A DNA stretch of 64,000 nt from Alteromonas portus (lineage in GTDB: Bacteria > Pseudomonadota > Gammaproteobacteria > Enterobacterales > Alteromonadaceae). Both the position numbers and the translations under genes were made by a program. Numbering within the stretch: the stretch's first letter is position 1; the number at the start of each line of letters is the position of its first letter. Positions 11,013-21,407 of this stretch are shown one piece after another. Under the pieces are notes generated by a model. It had not been told where the DNA came from. It was given only the letters and a program-made list of their open reading frames with translations, and searched no databases. Location: positions 1-64,000 of the forward strand of contig NZ_SWCO01000007.1 of NCBI RefSeq assembly GCF_005117025.1, given 5' to 3'.

Positions 11013-12332
11013 GTGAAACCATTACCCCTACCCAAACAAAAGAACCTTCGCGCAGATTGCGCGTGGGTTATCTATCAAATTTTAGAACAAGGCAAGTCAT
11101 CGCGTGAGTGCTTAGAACGGGTTCAGCGCAGACACAACGCCAAAGACAACGCATGGATTCAAGAGATGTCGTTAGGGGTAATGCGTCGACTTCCCCTTTT
11201 ACAGTATTGGCTGCGCTCTTTGCTTGATAGACCCTTAAAGGGCAACAAAAAAGTTATTGAGCACCTTATACTTCTTGGTTTGTATCAGCTTAACTTTTCA
11301 CGTGTTAGCAACCACGCGGCCGTTGGAGAAACTGTTGCCGCTGCGTCTTATCTAAATGCAGCTGCTTTAAAAGGGTTAGTAAATGCAGTACTGCGTAATT
11401 TTCAGCGAGAGAACCTTGCCGACAAACCCGTGGACGATGCCATTATAAACAGCGGTTTACCTAAGTGGTTGTTTAAGGCAATAGAAAATGCTTATGGCGC
11501 AGATGCAGAACAGGTGCGTAGTGAAACGAATGCTATGGCCCCCATTTGGCTTCGCGTGAATAAGCTGCAAACGTCTATGGAGGCCTTTACCAAGGCGCTG
11601 GATAAAGCAGAGGTTGCTTATACCCTTAGTGAAAGTCACGCTGATGCGGTAATCCTAACTAAGCGCGAAGACATCACTGCTCTGCCCGGATTTGATAAAG
11701 GGCACTTTGCTGTACAAGATGGCGCAGCGCAATTGGCCGCGCACTATTTAAAACCACAGGCAAACGAACGTATTTTAGATTGCTGTGCAGCACCTGGCGG
11801 AAAGACAGGGCACATTGTTGAGTCAGCACCTGATACGGAATACGTATTAGCGCTTGATGCTGATGCTACCCGCCTAAAACGGGTAGAAGAAAACATGACT
11901 CGCCTTAAGCACATTGTCGATATTAAGCAGGGTGATGCTGCTAACCCAGAAACTTGGTGGGACGGAATACCCTTTGACAGAATATTACTGGATGCCCCCT
12001 GCTCTGCTACCGGCGTGATTCGACGTCACCCTGATATTCGCTGGCTTCGAAAATCTAATGACATTGACAATTTAGCGCAGCTTCAACGCCGCATATTAGA
12101 TACGCTCTGGGGCTTGTTAAAACCAGGCGGCACACTACTTTATGCAACCTGTTCTATTTTGCCAAAAGAGAACATGGCGCAAATACAGCAGTTTTTGTCC
12201 GACACACCGGATGCCACCTTATCGCCCATACTGAAAACAGAAACTCTTGATAAACCTGGACGTCAGATAACGCCAGGAGAGCAACAAATGGATGGTTTCT
12301 ATTATGCGAGGCTGGTAAAGTCATTAGACTGA
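11013..12332 (+). CDS. rsmB: 16S rRNA (cytosine-967-C5) methyltransferase
   Basis: About 439 residues. An N-terminal NusB-like RNA-binding domain (residues about 15-135) is followed by a SAM-dependent methyltransferase with [12 protein letters not shown] (SAM loop). DAPCSATG and [10 protein letters not shown] contain the two cysteines of RNA m5C methylases. I chose the GTG at 11013, 2 bp after the fmt stop, because it gives an N-terminus like other RsmB proteins ([11 protein letters not shown]). An in-frame TTG at 10989 would overlap fmt. Confidence 0.95.
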   Translation: MKPLPLPKQKNLRADCAWVIYQILEQGKSSRECLERVQRRHNAKDNAWIQEMSLGVMRRLPLLQYWLRSLLDRPLKGNKKVIEHLILLGLYQLNFSRVSNHAAVGETVAAASYLNAAALKGLVNAVLRNFQRENLADKPVDDAIINSGLPKWLFKAIENAYGADAEQVRSETNAMAPIWLRVNKLQTSMEAFTKALDKAEVAYTLSESHADAVILTKREDITALPGFDKGHFAVQDGAAQLAAHYLKPQANERILDCCAAPGGKTGHIVESAPDTEYVLALDADATRLKRVEENMTRLKHIVDIKQGDAANPETWWDGIPFDRILLDAPCSATGVIRRHPDIRWLRKSNDIDNLAQLQRRILDTLWGLLKPGGTLLYATCSILPKENMAQIQQFLSDTPDATLSPILKTETLDKPGRQITPGEQQMDGFYYARLVKSLD

Positions 12333-12396
12333 GTTCTATAGTTGTGCAATGTCATACAGTTATGACCTGCACGAATATGAAGGCAAAATAATAACG

Positions 12397-13776
12397 ATGA
12401 AGATCATCATTTTAGGGGCCGGCCAAGTAGGCGGAACACTTGCTGAAAACCTAGTGGGTGAAAATAATGAAATAACGGTTATTGATTCTGACCCCACTAT
12501 ATTGCGCGCACTTCAAGACCGCCTTGATTTACAAGTAGTAACGGGCGTGGGGTCACACCCTGATGTGCTGCGCAAAGCCGGTGCAGAAGATGCCGATATG
12601 CTGATTGCCGTAACCAACAGTGATGAAAGTAACATGTTGGCCTGTCAGGTGGCCTACAGTTTGTTCAAAACACCTACTAAAATCGCTCGCGTACGCTCTG
12701 AACAATACATCATTTACCAAGAACAGCTATATAAGCAGCAAGACATTCCCGTTGACCACATCATCGCTCCTGAGCAATTAGTAACTAAGGCCATCAAACG
12801 TCTTATCGACTACCCGGGTGCACTTCAGGTGGTTGAGTTTGCTGAAGGCAAGGCCAGCCTTGTAGCGGTAAAAGCGTATTACGGTGGCTTGTTAGTAGGC
12901 CACGCTTTATCTGCGCTTAAAGATCACATGCCTAACGTTGAAACCCGAGTTGCGGCCATTTACCGACGCGGACGTCCTATTCGCCCATTAGGTACAACGG
13001 TTATTGAGGCTGATGATGAAGTATTCTTTATTGCCGCTACCAAGCACATCCGAGCGGTAATGAGTGAGCTTCAAAAGCTTGAATCAAGCTACAAGCGAAT
13101 TATGATTGCCGGTGGTGGTTTGATTGGTGCTGGCCTCGCGAAAAAGCTAGAGCATAATCATAACGTTAAGCTTATTGAATACAGTCCAGAAAGGGCTAAG
13201 TATTTATCTGCCAACTTAGATAAAACCATTGTATTCAGTGGTGACGCATCTGATCCTGAATTACTCAGTGAAGAGAATATTGAACAAGTCGATGCTTTCA
13301 TCGCGGTAACTAACGATGATGAAGCGAATATTATGTCTGCCATGCTGGCAAAGCGTATGGGTGCTCAAAAAGCCATGGTGCTTATTCAGCGAAGCGCGTA
13401 TGTGGACTTGGTGCAAGGTGGTGAAATAGATATCGCATTTTCACCTCAGCAGGCCACTATTTCTGCACTGCTTACTCATGTACGTCGCGGTGACATTGTA
13501 AACGTGTACTCTTTACGACGAGGTGCTGCCGAGGCTATCGAAGCGATAGCTCACGGCGATGAAAATACGTCTAAGGTGGTTGGCAGGCAGATTGGCGATA
13601 TTAAGTTGCCACCAGGCACTACAATAGGCGCAATTGTTCGTGATGAGCAGGTGATTATTGCTCACAGCGATACCAAGATTGAAGCAAACGACCACGTAAT
13701 TTTGTTCTTGGTGGATAAGAAGTACATTAATGATGTGGAAAAGCTGTTCCAACCCAGCGCATTTTTCTTTGGGTAG
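12397..13776 (+). CDS. trkA: Trk potassium uptake NAD-binding regulator TrkA
   Basis: A 459-residue peripheral membrane protein gating TrkH. It has two tandem RCK units, each a Rossmann fold ([13 protein letters not shown] near the N-terminus, [14 protein letters not shown] near residue 236) followed by a TrkA-C domain. I chose the ATG at 12397 because the protein then begins [13 protein letters not shown], as in E. coli. The frame is open upstream to 12349. It ends the def-fmt-rsmB-trkA cluster and converges on trkH, placing both Trk partners together. Confidence 0.96.
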   Translation: MKIIILGAGQVGGTLAENLVGENNEITVIDSDPTILRALQDRLDLQVVTGVGSHPDVLRKAGAEDADMLIAVTNSDESNMLACQVAYSLFKTPTKIARVRSEQYIIYQEQLYKQQDIPVDHIIAPEQLVTKAIKRLIDYPGALQVVEFAEGKASLVAVKAYYGGLLVGHALSALKDHMPNVETRVAAIYRRGRPIRPLGTTVIEADDEVFFIAATKHIRAVMSELQKLESSYKRIMIAGGGLIGAGLAKKLEHNHNVKLIEYSPERAKYLSANLDKTIVFSGDASDPELLSEENIEQVDAFIAVTNDDEANIMSAMLAKRMGAQKAMVLIQRSAYVDLVQGGEIDIAFSPQQATISALLTHVRRGDIVNVYSLRRGAAEAIEAIAHGDENTSKVVGRQIGDIKLPPGTTIGAIVRDEQVIIAHSDTKIEANDHVILFLVDKKYINDVEKLFQPSAFFFG

Positions 13777-13825
13777 CGCTTTAGTAAAGCTACATGAGTA
13801 CGTGCAGTAATAAGCAACAGATATA

Positions 13826-13857
13826 AAACAAGGGCGATGTTTATCGCCCTTGTTTTT
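13826..13857 (+). terminator. bidirectional terminator between trkA and trkH
   Basis: Stem AACAAGGGCGAT/ATCGCCCTTGTT with a GTTT loop, flanked by A and T runs, lies between the convergent ends of trkA and trkH. Confidence 0.9.
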
Positions 13858-13906
13858 TAAGCTTGTAATAAACCTAACGGTTTACTCTTCCATTTTGTCT
13901 TATTTG

Positions 13907-15358
13907 TTAGCTGCGCCAGAACGTAGGTGAGAACAAAACCAGTAACGAGAAGACTTCTAGTCGTCCAAACACCATAGCAATCACAAGTATCCACTTTCCA
14001 GCATCTGTAACATCGGCATAGTTGGCCGCAACACTACCTAATCCCGGGCCCAAATTGTTCAGCATAGCTGCAGTGGCGGTGAAGGCACTTAGGTTATCTA
14101 ACCCTGTAGCAATAAGGCCTATCATAATTACCACAAATACTACTGCGTAAGCCGAAAAGAACCCCCATACAGCCTCTACGACTCTGTCAGGCATAGCACG
14201 GTCGCCAAATTTAACGCTGTACACGGCTTTCGGATGGATAAGCCTATCGACTTCACGTTTACCCTGTAAAAACAATAAGCACACACGCACGACTTTTAAA
14301 CCACCACCCGTTGAACTCGCGCACCCTCCAATAAAACTCGAAAAAATAAGCATAATAGGCAGGAATGTGGGCCATACCGAAAAATCAGTGGTAGCAAATC
14401 CAGCGGTTGTACTGATAGATACAGCTTGGATCATAGCCTGGTCTAACGCTTGCTCTGCAGAACTGTAATAGCCTGAAAGTGTAAGTACTAAGAAGCAAAT
14501 ACCAATCAACGACGCTTGAATAATGAAGAAGGCCTTAAACTCAGGGTCTTTGAAATATCCCTTCACTGAACGTGAACTTACCGCAGCGTAGTGTAGCGAA
14601 AAGTTAAGTGCGGCAATGAGTAAGAAAACGGTGCACACCACGTTTACCATGGGGCTATTAAAGTAACCTAAGCTGGCGTCATGATTAGAGAAGCCACCGA
14701 TAGCGACAGTGGAAAATGCATGACATATCGCGTCAAATACACTCATACCCGACAGCCAGTATGCACCGGCACATGCAATGGTTATGGATAGGTAGATGTA
14801 CCACAAATGCTTTGCCGTATCGGCAATACGCGGAGTCATTTTATTATCTTTAACAGGGCCAGGCGTTTCTGCACGATACAGCTGCATGCCCCCTACGCCA
14901 AGAATAGGCAGTATGGCAACGGCAAGTACGATGATACCCATACCACCTAACCACTGAAGCTGCTGACGGTAAAACTGTACAGAGTGAGGAAGGAAATCTA
15001 TCCCCTCAATAACCGTAGCTCCCGTTGTAGTCAGCCCAGAAAAAGACTCAAAAAAAGCGTCGGTCACTGTCATGCTTGGTTGTTCTAACAAGATCAGCGG
15101 AATTGCACCTACGCTGGCCAGTACAGACCAAAACAGCGCCACAATTAAAAAGCCTTCTCGCGCTCGCAAATCATTTTTTTGCTGACGGTTGGGATACCAC
15201 AATGCCATGCCACCGATGACACATAATATAAAAGCAAGAGTGAAAGGAAGGCCGCTGCCATCTTGATAAATCAACGACACGATAGCCGGAGGGATCATAG
15301 TGACGCTAAAAAGCGCAATTAACAACCCAAGTATTCGTATGATGGCACGGTAGTGCAT
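13907..15358 (-). CDS. trkH: Trk system potassium transporter TrkH
   Basis: A 483-residue inner-membrane channel of the TrkH/KtrB superfamily with about ten membrane segments arranged as four M1-P-M2 repeats. Pore-loop segments include FSGLTTTGATV, FSTVAIGGFSNHD, ISTTAGFATTDFSVWP and NNLGPGLG, each with the selectivity-filter glycine. It works with TrkA, which is encoded convergently 130 bp away. The upstream gap (15359-15623) contains perfect palindromes that may regulate it. Confidence 0.96.
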   Translation of the reverse strand: MHYRAIIRILGLLIALFSVTMIPPAIVSLIYQDGSGLPFTLAFILCVIGGMALWYPNRQQKNDLRAREGFLIVALFWSVLASVGAIPLILLEQPSMTVTDAFFESFSGLTTTGATVIEGIDFLPHSVQFYRQQLQWLGGMGIIVLAVAILPILGVGGMQLYRAETPGPVKDNKMTPRIADTAKHLWYIYLSITIACAGAYWLSGMSVFDAICHAFSTVAIGGFSNHDASLGYFNSPMVNVVCTVFLLIAALNFSLHYAAVSSRSVKGYFKDPEFKAFFIIQASLIGICFLVLTLSGYYSSAEQALDQAMIQAVSISTTAGFATTDFSVWPTFLPIMLIFSSFIGGCASSTGGGLKVVRVCLLFLQGKREVDRLIHPKAVYSVKFGDRAMPDRVVEAVWGFFSAYAVVFVVIMIGLIATGLDNLSAFTATAAMLNNLGPGLGSVAANYADVTDAGKWILVIAMVFGRLEVFSLLVLFSPTFWRS

Positions 15359-15479
15359 TGTTTGTTATGCCTTTATTTTTATAGTGCGCATAAGGGCATA
15401 TGTGCCCTTGTTAGAGTGTGCTTTTTTGAACTGACTTCAAAAAATAAACCTATCTACATGAAATAAAGTAGATTAGATA

Positions 15480-15546
15480 CTATACGTTACGTATAGGTTT
15501 TTGATTATAGGACTATAATCAATAAGGGGAAACCTTTGTCTCCCCT
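15480..15546. promoter_or_regulatory. cluster of two palindromes and a hairpin between trkH and elbB
   Basis: CTATACGT-T-ACGTATAG (15480-15496) and TTGATTATAG-GA-CTATAATCAA (15501-15522) are perfect inverted repeats. An AGGGGA/TCCCCT hairpin (15525-15546) follows. The hairpin may end elbB transcription on the minus strand, while the palindromes lie about 120-165 bp upstream of trkH and could be operators. No regulator is identified. Confidence 0.5.
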
Positions 15547-15623
15547 AACGTCAGTCTAATTGAAAATAAAAGCAGCTGAGTGTTTTACAATATAAAAACT
15601 CGCGCCTTGAATTTTCAAATTTC

Positions 15624-16277
15624 TTATTTCATAGCAAGCACGGTTTTAACCATTTTGCTAATGCTCGCATGTGCTTCGCTAATACTCTGCGCCAGCATAT
15701 AAGCAGGTGTAGTAACTAGCTTTGCATCGTTATCAACTACCACTTCGTCAACCGGGCACTCTACATGTGTTGCCCCTAAAGCATTTAATCCACCAGCCGT
15801 TTCTACGTCGCTGCCAATTGTCATTTTGGTTTTGTTACCATACACTTTCGCAGCCAACGCAGGTGCAATACACGCATACGCTGCCGGCTTTTTAGCTTGT
15901 GCGAAGGCTTTGCACACGGTCAGCACGTCTTCATTGAATGTGCAATTTTCACCGTCTACCGCGAACGTGCACAAATTTTTTGCTGCGCCAAAGCCACCAG
16001 GTAAAATAAGTGTATCAAAGGCACTTACGTCGCACTCAGACACGGGCTTTATATCACCTCGGGCAATACGGGCCGATTCTACTAACACATTTCGGGTTTC
16101 GCCCTCTGATACTTCACCTGTTAAATGATTCACTACATGCAGTTGGTTTACATTTGGAGCAAAACATTGGTAAGACGCGCCTTCTTGCTCAATGGCTAGA
16201 AGTGTCAAAACTGCCTCGTGTAACTCAGCTCCGTCAAACACACCACTACCACTTAAAATAACTGCTACTTGTTTCAT
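15624..16277 (-). CDS. elbB: ElbB-type glyoxalase / class I glutamine amidotransferase-like protein
   Basis: A 217-residue DJ-1/PfpI-like protein. The nucleophile elbow is AYACIAPALAA with Cys near residue 136, and LILPGGFGAAKNL lies upstream, matching ElbB (isoprenoid biosynthesis protein with glyoxalase activity in E. coli). It is cytoplasmic. It is divergent from polA across 421 bp and appears monocistronic, with a consensus-like GGAGGAC sequence before the ATG. Confidence 0.93.
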   Translation of the reverse strand: MKQVAVILSGSGVFDGAELHEAVLTLLAIEQEGASYQCFAPNVNQLHVVNHLTGEVSEGETRNVLVESARIARGDIKPVSECDVSAFDTLILPGGFGAAKNLCTFAVDGENCTFNEDVLTVCKAFAQAKKPAAYACIAPALAAKVYGNKTKMTIGSDVETAGGLNALGATHVECPVDEVVVDNDAKLVTTPAYMLAQSISEAHASISKMVKTVLAMK

Positions 16278-16436
16278 ATTGTCCTCCTAGACGCTATGCC
16301 ATCTACTTATTCAAAATTTGGCTATTAAACACACAACTGTTCAAAAAAAGTTCTTAATAATACGTATATACATTGTTAATGGTTATGCTACATTACTTGA
16401 CCGACTTGGTTAAACCAAAAATAAACGTACACCAAG

Positions 16437-16605
16437 TTATCCACATAAAATGGAATGATAAGTAGCAGGTACGCTGTTTACACACCTTAGTCTCATTCCC
16501 TTATTTTTCTTGATTTGAAAGGTGATCTTTAACTTGACAAAGATCATCCGGATCACCGTGCGTAAAATTTTAGATCACAAAGTTATCCACAGGCGAAATG
16601 CGATC
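16437..16605. promoter_or_regulatory. polA upstream region with two DnaA boxes and a GATC cluster
   Basis: Between elbB and polA (16278-16698) there are two perfect TTATCCACA boxes (16437-16445 and 16583-16591) and five GATC sites in about 82 bp (16524, 16542, 16551, 16573, 16602). DnaA and, if present, SeqA/Dam could control polA here. I found no clear -35/-10 pair with normal spacing. Confidence 0.5.
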
Positions 16606-16698
16606 GGCTATCGCTCTTAATGTTCCTTCATGATATGGCGATCTGCCCTAGCCTGTGGCATCCTTGCGCACATATTGTCTATTGGAACATCGCCATCT

Positions 16699-19491
16699 AT
16701 GCCAGATTCTAAAAAGCCTCCATTTATTCTTGTCGATGGATCGTCATATCTTTTCCGTGCCTTTCATGGTTTACCACCATTAACCAACTCAAAAGGCCAA
16801 GACACCGGTGCTATTTATGGTGTTGTGAACATGCTTAAAAGCTTGATCAAACAATACAACCCCACGCACATGGCGGTGATTTTTGATGCTAAAGGCAAGA
16901 CCTTTCGCGACGATATCTATAAAGAATATAAAGCCAACCGCCCTCCTATGCCAGATGAGCTAAGAAGTCAGATTGAGCCACTACATGTCATCATTAAGGC
17001 AATGGGTTTACCTGTTATTGTTGAATCGGGTGTAGAGGCTGATGACGTGATTGGTACGTTAGCAAAACACGCCACAGAAAAAGGTATTGATACCCTTATC
17101 AGCACGGGCGATAAAGACATGGCGCAGCTGGTGAATGAACATGTCACCTTAATCAACACCATGACAAACCAGCTGATGGATGTTGAAGGTGTCAATACGA
17201 AGTTTGGCATTCCACCCGAGCTTGTGGTCGACTTCCTTGCGCTTAAAGGCGATAAAGTCGATAACATTCCAGGCGTACCTGGTGTAGGCGATAAAAGTGC
17301 CCAGGCTCTATTAAATGGTATTGGCGGTATCGACGATATTTATAAGAATCTGGATAAAATTGCAGATCTGTCGTTTAGAGGCAGTAAGTCGATGGCAGCT
17401 AAAATGCAGGAATACGAAGAGCAAGCTCGCCTTTCTTATACCCTAGCTACAATCAGTATCGATCTTGATCTCGACTATGATGTTGAAGCTCTTATGCCTT
17501 GCCAAGCCAATAACGAACAACTTCGCGATCTGTTTGCGGAATATGAGTTCAAACGCTGGCACGCAGAAGTAAGCGCGCTAATAGCTGGCGGAGATACCTC
17601 AGGTGCCAATTCAAGCGCCGACGAAAGCAAAAGTGACAGCGTAGAAGATACCGAACAAAGTGAATCGGTAGAGATAGATAAGTCGAAGTATGAGACTGTG
17701 CTAGATGAGGAACGCTTTAATACTTGGGTCGCAAAGCTTGAGAACGCAGAGCTAATAGCTTTTGATACCGAGACAACCAGCCTCAACTACATGGATGCAG
17801 AGCTAGTTGGCGTTTCATTTTGTATAGAGGAAGGGGAAGCAGCTTATGTGCCTGTTGCTCACGATTACCCTGATGCACCGGCTCAGCTATCACGAGAGTT
17901 TGTATTAAACGCATTAAAACCTATTTTAGAATCAGACAAGGTTGTAAAAGTAGGCCAACACATCAAATACGACAAAAATGTATTAGCGAACTACGACATT
18001 ACCCTAAACGGCATTGGCTTTGACACCATGCTTGAGAGCTATGTACTAAATAGTACTGCACAGCGTCACGATATGGACTCACTTGCCCTAGCCTACCTTG
18101 GCCATAAAACTATCCATTTTGAAGAGATTGCAGGTAAAGGCGCAAAACAGCTAACGTTTAATCAAATTAGCCTTGAAGAAGCTGGGCCTTATGCCGCAGA
18201 AGATGCTGATATCACGCTTCGCTTACACAACGCCATTTGGACTAAGTTAAAAGAAATCCCTGAGCTTAAAAATTTATTGATAGATGTTGAGGTTCCCCTG
18301 GCCTGTGTACTTTCTCGTATGGAACAGGAAGGTGTATTGATAGACAGCCAAAGACTGCGCCAGCAGAGCCAAGACCTTGCTGCACGTATTGCCGAGCTTG
18401 AAAGTGAAGTGCACGAAGAAGCAGGTGAACCATTTAACTTGGGTTCAACAAAACAGCTTCAGCATATTCTTTTTGACAAAATGTCGCTCCCTATCATTAA
18501 GAAAACGCCTAAAGGTGCACCGTCTACCTCTGAGGATGTATTGCAAGAACTGGCACTTGAGTACCCGTTGCCGAAGAAGATAATGGAATACCGTGGCCTA
18601 ACCAAACTTAAGAATACCTACACAGACAAACTTCCAAAGATGATCAATCATCGTACGGGACGGGTGCATACGTCTTATCATCAAGCGGTAACCGCTACGG
18701 GGCGTCTATCATCGACCGATCCTAACTTACAGAACATCCCTATTCGCAATGAAGAAGGTCGCCGCGTACGTCAAGCATTTGTACCAAGAGAGGGGAACAA
18801 ATTTGTCGCAGCCGACTACTCGCAAATTGAGCTGCGTATTATGGCCCATCTTTCAGGGGACAAAGGTCTGTTAGATGCGTTTGCTCATGGTAAAGATATT
18901 CATAAAGCAACTGCTGCAGAAGTATTTGGGGTGCCACTTGATGAGGTAACTACCGAACAACGCCGCAGTGCAAAAGCGATTAACTTTGGCTTAATTTACG
19001 GTATGAGTGCCTTTGGATTGTCAAAGCAGCTTAATATTCCACGCAACGAAGCGCAAAAGTATATGGACCTTTACTTCGAACGCTACCCGGGTGTGCTTGA
19101 GTACATGGACTCAACACGTGAGAGCGCAAAAGAAAAAGGTTATGTAGAAACCGTATTTGGTCGCAGACTTTATTTGCCTGATATTAAAGCCAGTAATGGT
19201 GCACGTAGAAAAGGTGCAGAGCGTGCAGCGATAAATGCGCCTATGCAAGGTACAGCGGCAGACATTATTAAGATGGCAATGATTAAAGTTGACGACTGGA
19301 TCAGAAAAAATGCATCTGATGATGTAACCATGATGATGCAGGTGCACGATGAATTAGTTTTCGAGATAAAAGAAGATAAGGTTGAGACCTATGTCTCTAC
19401 TATTACAGCACTAATGGAAAGTGCAGCTACCCTCAATGTTCCGCTAGTCGTTGAGGCCGGTGTGGGTGAAAACTGGGATGAAGCTCACTAG
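16699..19491 (+). CDS. polA: DNA polymerase I
   Basis: 930 residues, close to E. coli (928). The N-terminal 5'-3' flap exonuclease contains [15 protein letters not shown] and [18 protein letters not shown]. The 3'-5' proofreading domain has an intact FDTETTSL Exo I motif. The polymerase domain has [16 protein letters not shown] (motif A), the O-helix [16 protein letters not shown] and [10 protein letters not shown] (motif C). It fills Okazaki and repair gaps. I chose the ATG at 16699, giving [14 protein letters not shown]; the 23 in-frame codons upstream do not look like a polA N-terminus. spf follows downstream, as in E. coli. Confidence 0.98.
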   Translation: MPDSKKPPFILVDGSSYLFRAFHGLPPLTNSKGQDTGAIYGVVNMLKSLIKQYNPTHMAVIFDAKGKTFRDDIYKEYKANRPPMPDELRSQIEPLHVIIKAMGLPVIVESGVEADDVIGTLAKHATEKGIDTLISTGDKDMAQLVNEHVTLINTMTNQLMDVEGVNTKFGIPPELVVDFLALKGDKVDNIPGVPGVGDKSAQALLNGIGGIDDIYKNLDKIADLSFRGSKSMAAKMQEYEEQARLSYTLATISIDLDLDYDVEALMPCQANNEQLRDLFAEYEFKRWHAEVSALIAGGDTSGANSSADESKSDSVEDTEQSESVEIDKSKYETVLDEERFNTWVAKLENAELIAFDTETTSLNYMDAELVGVSFCIEEGEAAYVPVAHDYPDAPAQLSREFVLNALKPILESDKVVKVGQHIKYDKNVLANYDITLNGIGFDTMLESYVLNSTAQRHDMDSLALAYLGHKTIHFEEIAGKGAKQLTFNQISLEEAGPYAAEDADITLRLHNAIWTKLKEIPELKNLLIDVEVPLACVLSRMEQEGVLIDSQRLRQQSQDLAARIAELESEVHEEAGEPFNLGSTKQLQHILFDKMSLPIIKKTPKGAPSTSEDVLQELALEYPLPKKIMEYRGLTKLKNTYTDKLPKMINHRTGRVHTSYHQAVTATGRLSSTDPNLQNIPIRNEEGRRVRQAFVPREGNKFVAADYSQIELRIMAHLSGDKGLLDAFAHGKDIHKATAAEVFGVPLDEVTTEQRRSAKAINFGLIYGMSAFGLSKQLNIPRNEAQKYMDLYFERYPGVLEYMDSTRESAKEKGYVETVFGRRLYLPDIKASNGARRKGAERAAINAPMQGTAADIIKMAMIKVDDWIRKNASDDVTMMMQVHDELVFEIKEDKVETYVSTITALMESAATLNVPLVVEAGVGENWDEAH

Positions 19492-19495
19492 TTTG

Positions 19496-19561
19496 GTAAT
19501 TAGATTACAGTTTTTACATAAAAAGCCCTGTTATTTTCATTAAATTTGGTAATTTAATTAC
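19496..19561. promoter_or_regulatory. two HexR-like palindromes upstream of the Spot 42 gene
   Basis: GTAATTAGATTAC (19496-19508) and GTAATTTAATTAC (19549-19561) share the flanks TTTG and A and are 53 bp apart, about five helical turns. They resemble the HexR operator consensus TGTAATTWWATTACA known from Alteromonadales and Vibrionales. The second centres about 51 bp upstream of the predicted spf start. HexR itself is not in the window, so the assignment is inference. Confidence 0.5.
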
Positions 19562-19605
19562 ATAACACCCTTGCCTTTTCTGCGCTTTGTTGTAATATTA
19601 CGCGT

Positions 19606-19677
19606 GTAGGGTACAGAGGTGAGAAAGCTGTTTTCAAACCTTTGCTTTAACCCCGACAGTTTTGTCGGGGTTTTTTT
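19606..19677 (+). ncRNA. spf: Spot 42 small RNA
   Basis: GTAGGGTACAGAGGT at the start is identical to the first 15 nt of E. coli Spot 42, and the gene lies between polA and engB exactly as in E. coli. It ends in the terminator CCCCGACAGTTTTGTCGGGG plus a T run. The RNA is about 72 nt, shorter than the 109-nt E. coli form; the middle part is reduced. The promoter reads TTGCCT (19571), a 16-bp spacer and TAATAT (19593-19598). In enterics Spot 42 pairs through Hfq with mRNAs of secondary carbon metabolism. Confidence 0.9.
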
Positions 19678-19812
19678 ATATCTGCAATAAACAAATATTC
19701 TTTAAATATCATAAAGTTACAAAATAAATTCATTTTTTATTTCAATTCTTCTGAACTTCTTTGTTTTTCACTACTCTATATCTACGGTTTTTATGTGTTT
19801 TCTCTCAGTTTA

Positions 19813-19842
19813 CGCCTCGCATTAAGCGGGGCGTTCTTTTTT
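19813..19842 (+). terminator. orphan intrinsic terminator between spf and engB
   Basis: Stem CGCCTCGC/GCGGGGCG with an ATTAA-type loop is followed by TTCTTTTTT on the plus strand. No plus-strand gene precedes it except spf, which has its own terminator. It could be a backup for spf or polA or the end of an unknown RNA starting in 19680-19800. The rest of 19678-19905 is AT-rich and shows nothing else. Confidence 0.6.
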
Positions 19843-19905
19843 CTAAAACCCCGCTTCCATCTATGTAGTAAATCAAGCTAGTGGACTTAATACACATTAT
19901 TGAGA

Positions 19906-20541
19906 TTATTGAACTTCGTTGTCAGAGTCTTCAGCGTCTTCTTTTTTGTCTAAGCCGAACCACGTGTCCAAAATACGCTCTAGTTCTGGTAAACCATGCT
20001 TATTTAATGACGAGAAGGTTTGAACGGTAACATCGCCCATAAATGCCATTGCCGCTTCACGAGCCATTAACAGCTGCGCTTTGCGTTTACCGCTTTTCAA
20101 TTTGTCGGCCTTAGTAAGTAATGCAAGTACAGGAATATTTGACGCCACAGCCCAATGAATAAGATCTTGGTCTAAATCTTTAAAAGGATGACGAATATCC
20201 ATTAGTACCACTAAGCCTTTCAGTGATTTACGTTTTTGTAGATATTCACCTAGTGACGCTTGCCACTTCTTTTTCATAGCGACAGGTACTTTGGCAAACC
20301 CGTAACCTGGCAAATCAACTAAGCGCAAGTCTTCTTCTAACTCAAATACATTGATTAATTGAGTACGACCCGGCGTTTTACTGGTTCTGGCCAAGTTTTT
20401 TTGACGCGTTAATGTGTTAAGCGCGCTCGATTTACCCGCATTTGAGCGGCCAGCAAACGCTACTTCAATTCCGGTATCATTTTTTAAATGACGAATGTCT
20501 GGTGCACTCGTAAAGAATTTTGCTTTGGTGTAATACGACAT
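19906..20541 (-). CDS. engB: ribosome biogenesis GTPase EngB (YihA/YsxC)
   Basis: A 211-residue TRAFAC GTPase needed for 50S subunit assembly. G1 is GRSNAGKSS (about residues 32-40), G3 is DLPGYGFA and G4 is TKADK. The family signature [11 protein letters not shown] lies in the switch I region. The C-terminus has an acidic tail ([11 protein letters not shown]). It is convergent with polA-spf and divergent from cytochrome c4, as in related genera. Confidence 0.97.
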   Translation of the reverse strand: MSYYTKAKFFTSAPDIRHLKNDTGIEVAFAGRSNAGKSSALNTLTRQKNLARTSKTPGRTQLINVFELEEDLRLVDLPGYGFAKVPVAMKKKWQASLGEYLQKRKSLKGLVVLMDIRHPFKDLDQDLIHWAVASNIPVLALLTKADKLKSGKRKAQLLMAREAAMAFMGDVTVQTFSSLNKHGLPELERILDTWFGLDKKEDAEDSDNEVQ

Positions 20542-20715
20542 CTAGACTTACCTCCACATGCGTCACAACCTTCGGTTTACAGTTTTTTAATGAATAAACC
20601 AGCTAAAAACCATAGTTTTATCATGGAATAGGTTTTTCTGACGCGTTAAATGTGTAAAATACGCATGATATCACGTATATCACGCGAGCCGTTGGATCCA
20701 TTTAAGAGATTTATT

Positions 20716-21339
20716 ATGAAAAAACTGTGTTTGTTGGTATGTATGTCTTTAGGTTTAAGCGCAACTGCTATGGCAGAAGGCGATGCCGAGGCAGGTAAAG
20801 CGAAATCTGCAGTATGTGCAGCCTGTCATGGCCCTGATGGCAACAGCATGATTGACATGAACCCAAAACTTGCTGGCCAGCATGAGAAGTACATTGTTAA
20901 GCAATTAACCGAATTTAAACTTGCCTCTCAAACAGGTGGCGAGGAAGGTCGTAACAATGCTGTGATGAACGGCATGGCTGCTCCACTATCAGAGCAAGAT
21001 ATGAAAGACTTAGCCGCTTATTTCTCTAGCCAAGAGCCAAAAGCAGGCGAAACGCCAGAGCAATATGTAGAAGCTGGGCGTGCGCTATATCAAGGTGGTG
21101 ATGAGTCACGTGGCGTTACTGCATGTATCGCTTGTCACGGTCCTAAAGGCAATGGTATGGGTCTAGCAGGCTTCCCTGATATTAGCGGACAGCACGCAAC
21201 GTACACTGCTTCACAATTGAAAGCATTCCGCTCTGGTCAGCGTCATAACGATATGAACGGCATGATGCGAGATATTGCGATGAAATTAACTGACGAAGAT
21301 ATCGAGATTTTATCTAACTATATCGCAGGCTTACACTAG
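20716..21339 (+). CDS. cytochrome c4, dihaem periplasmic electron carrier
   Basis: A 207-residue precursor with a Sec signal peptide (MKKLCLLVCMSLGLSATAMA, cleavage before EGDAEAG). Two homologous haem c domains carry CAACH (near residue 36) and CIACH (near 137), and distal Met ligands are expected in the NGMAAPLS and NGMMRDIA segments. It shuttles electrons to terminal oxidases. I chose the ATG at 20716 because it begins at the signal peptide and follows AAGAGA; the frame is open further upstream. Confidence 0.93.
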   Translation: MKKLCLLVCMSLGLSATAMAEGDAEAGKAKSAVCAACHGPDGNSMIDMNPKLAGQHEKYIVKQLTEFKLASQTGGEEGRNNAVMNGMAAPLSEQDMKDLAAYFSSQEPKAGETPEQYVEAGRALYQGGDESRGVTACIACHGPKGNGMGLAGFPDISGQHATYTASQLKAFRSGQRHNDMNGMMRDIAMKLTDEDIEILSNYIAGLH

Positions 21340-21407
21340 GCCTAACCGTATTTACACATTGTTGTTAATTTTTTGTTACCAAAAAAGTTGTATTTTAAAA
21401 TTATTCG

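Noticed and set aside
19955..19970. parS-like CCACGTG inside engB
   Set aside because: Only the central CACGTG matches; the flanks differ from the parS consensus.
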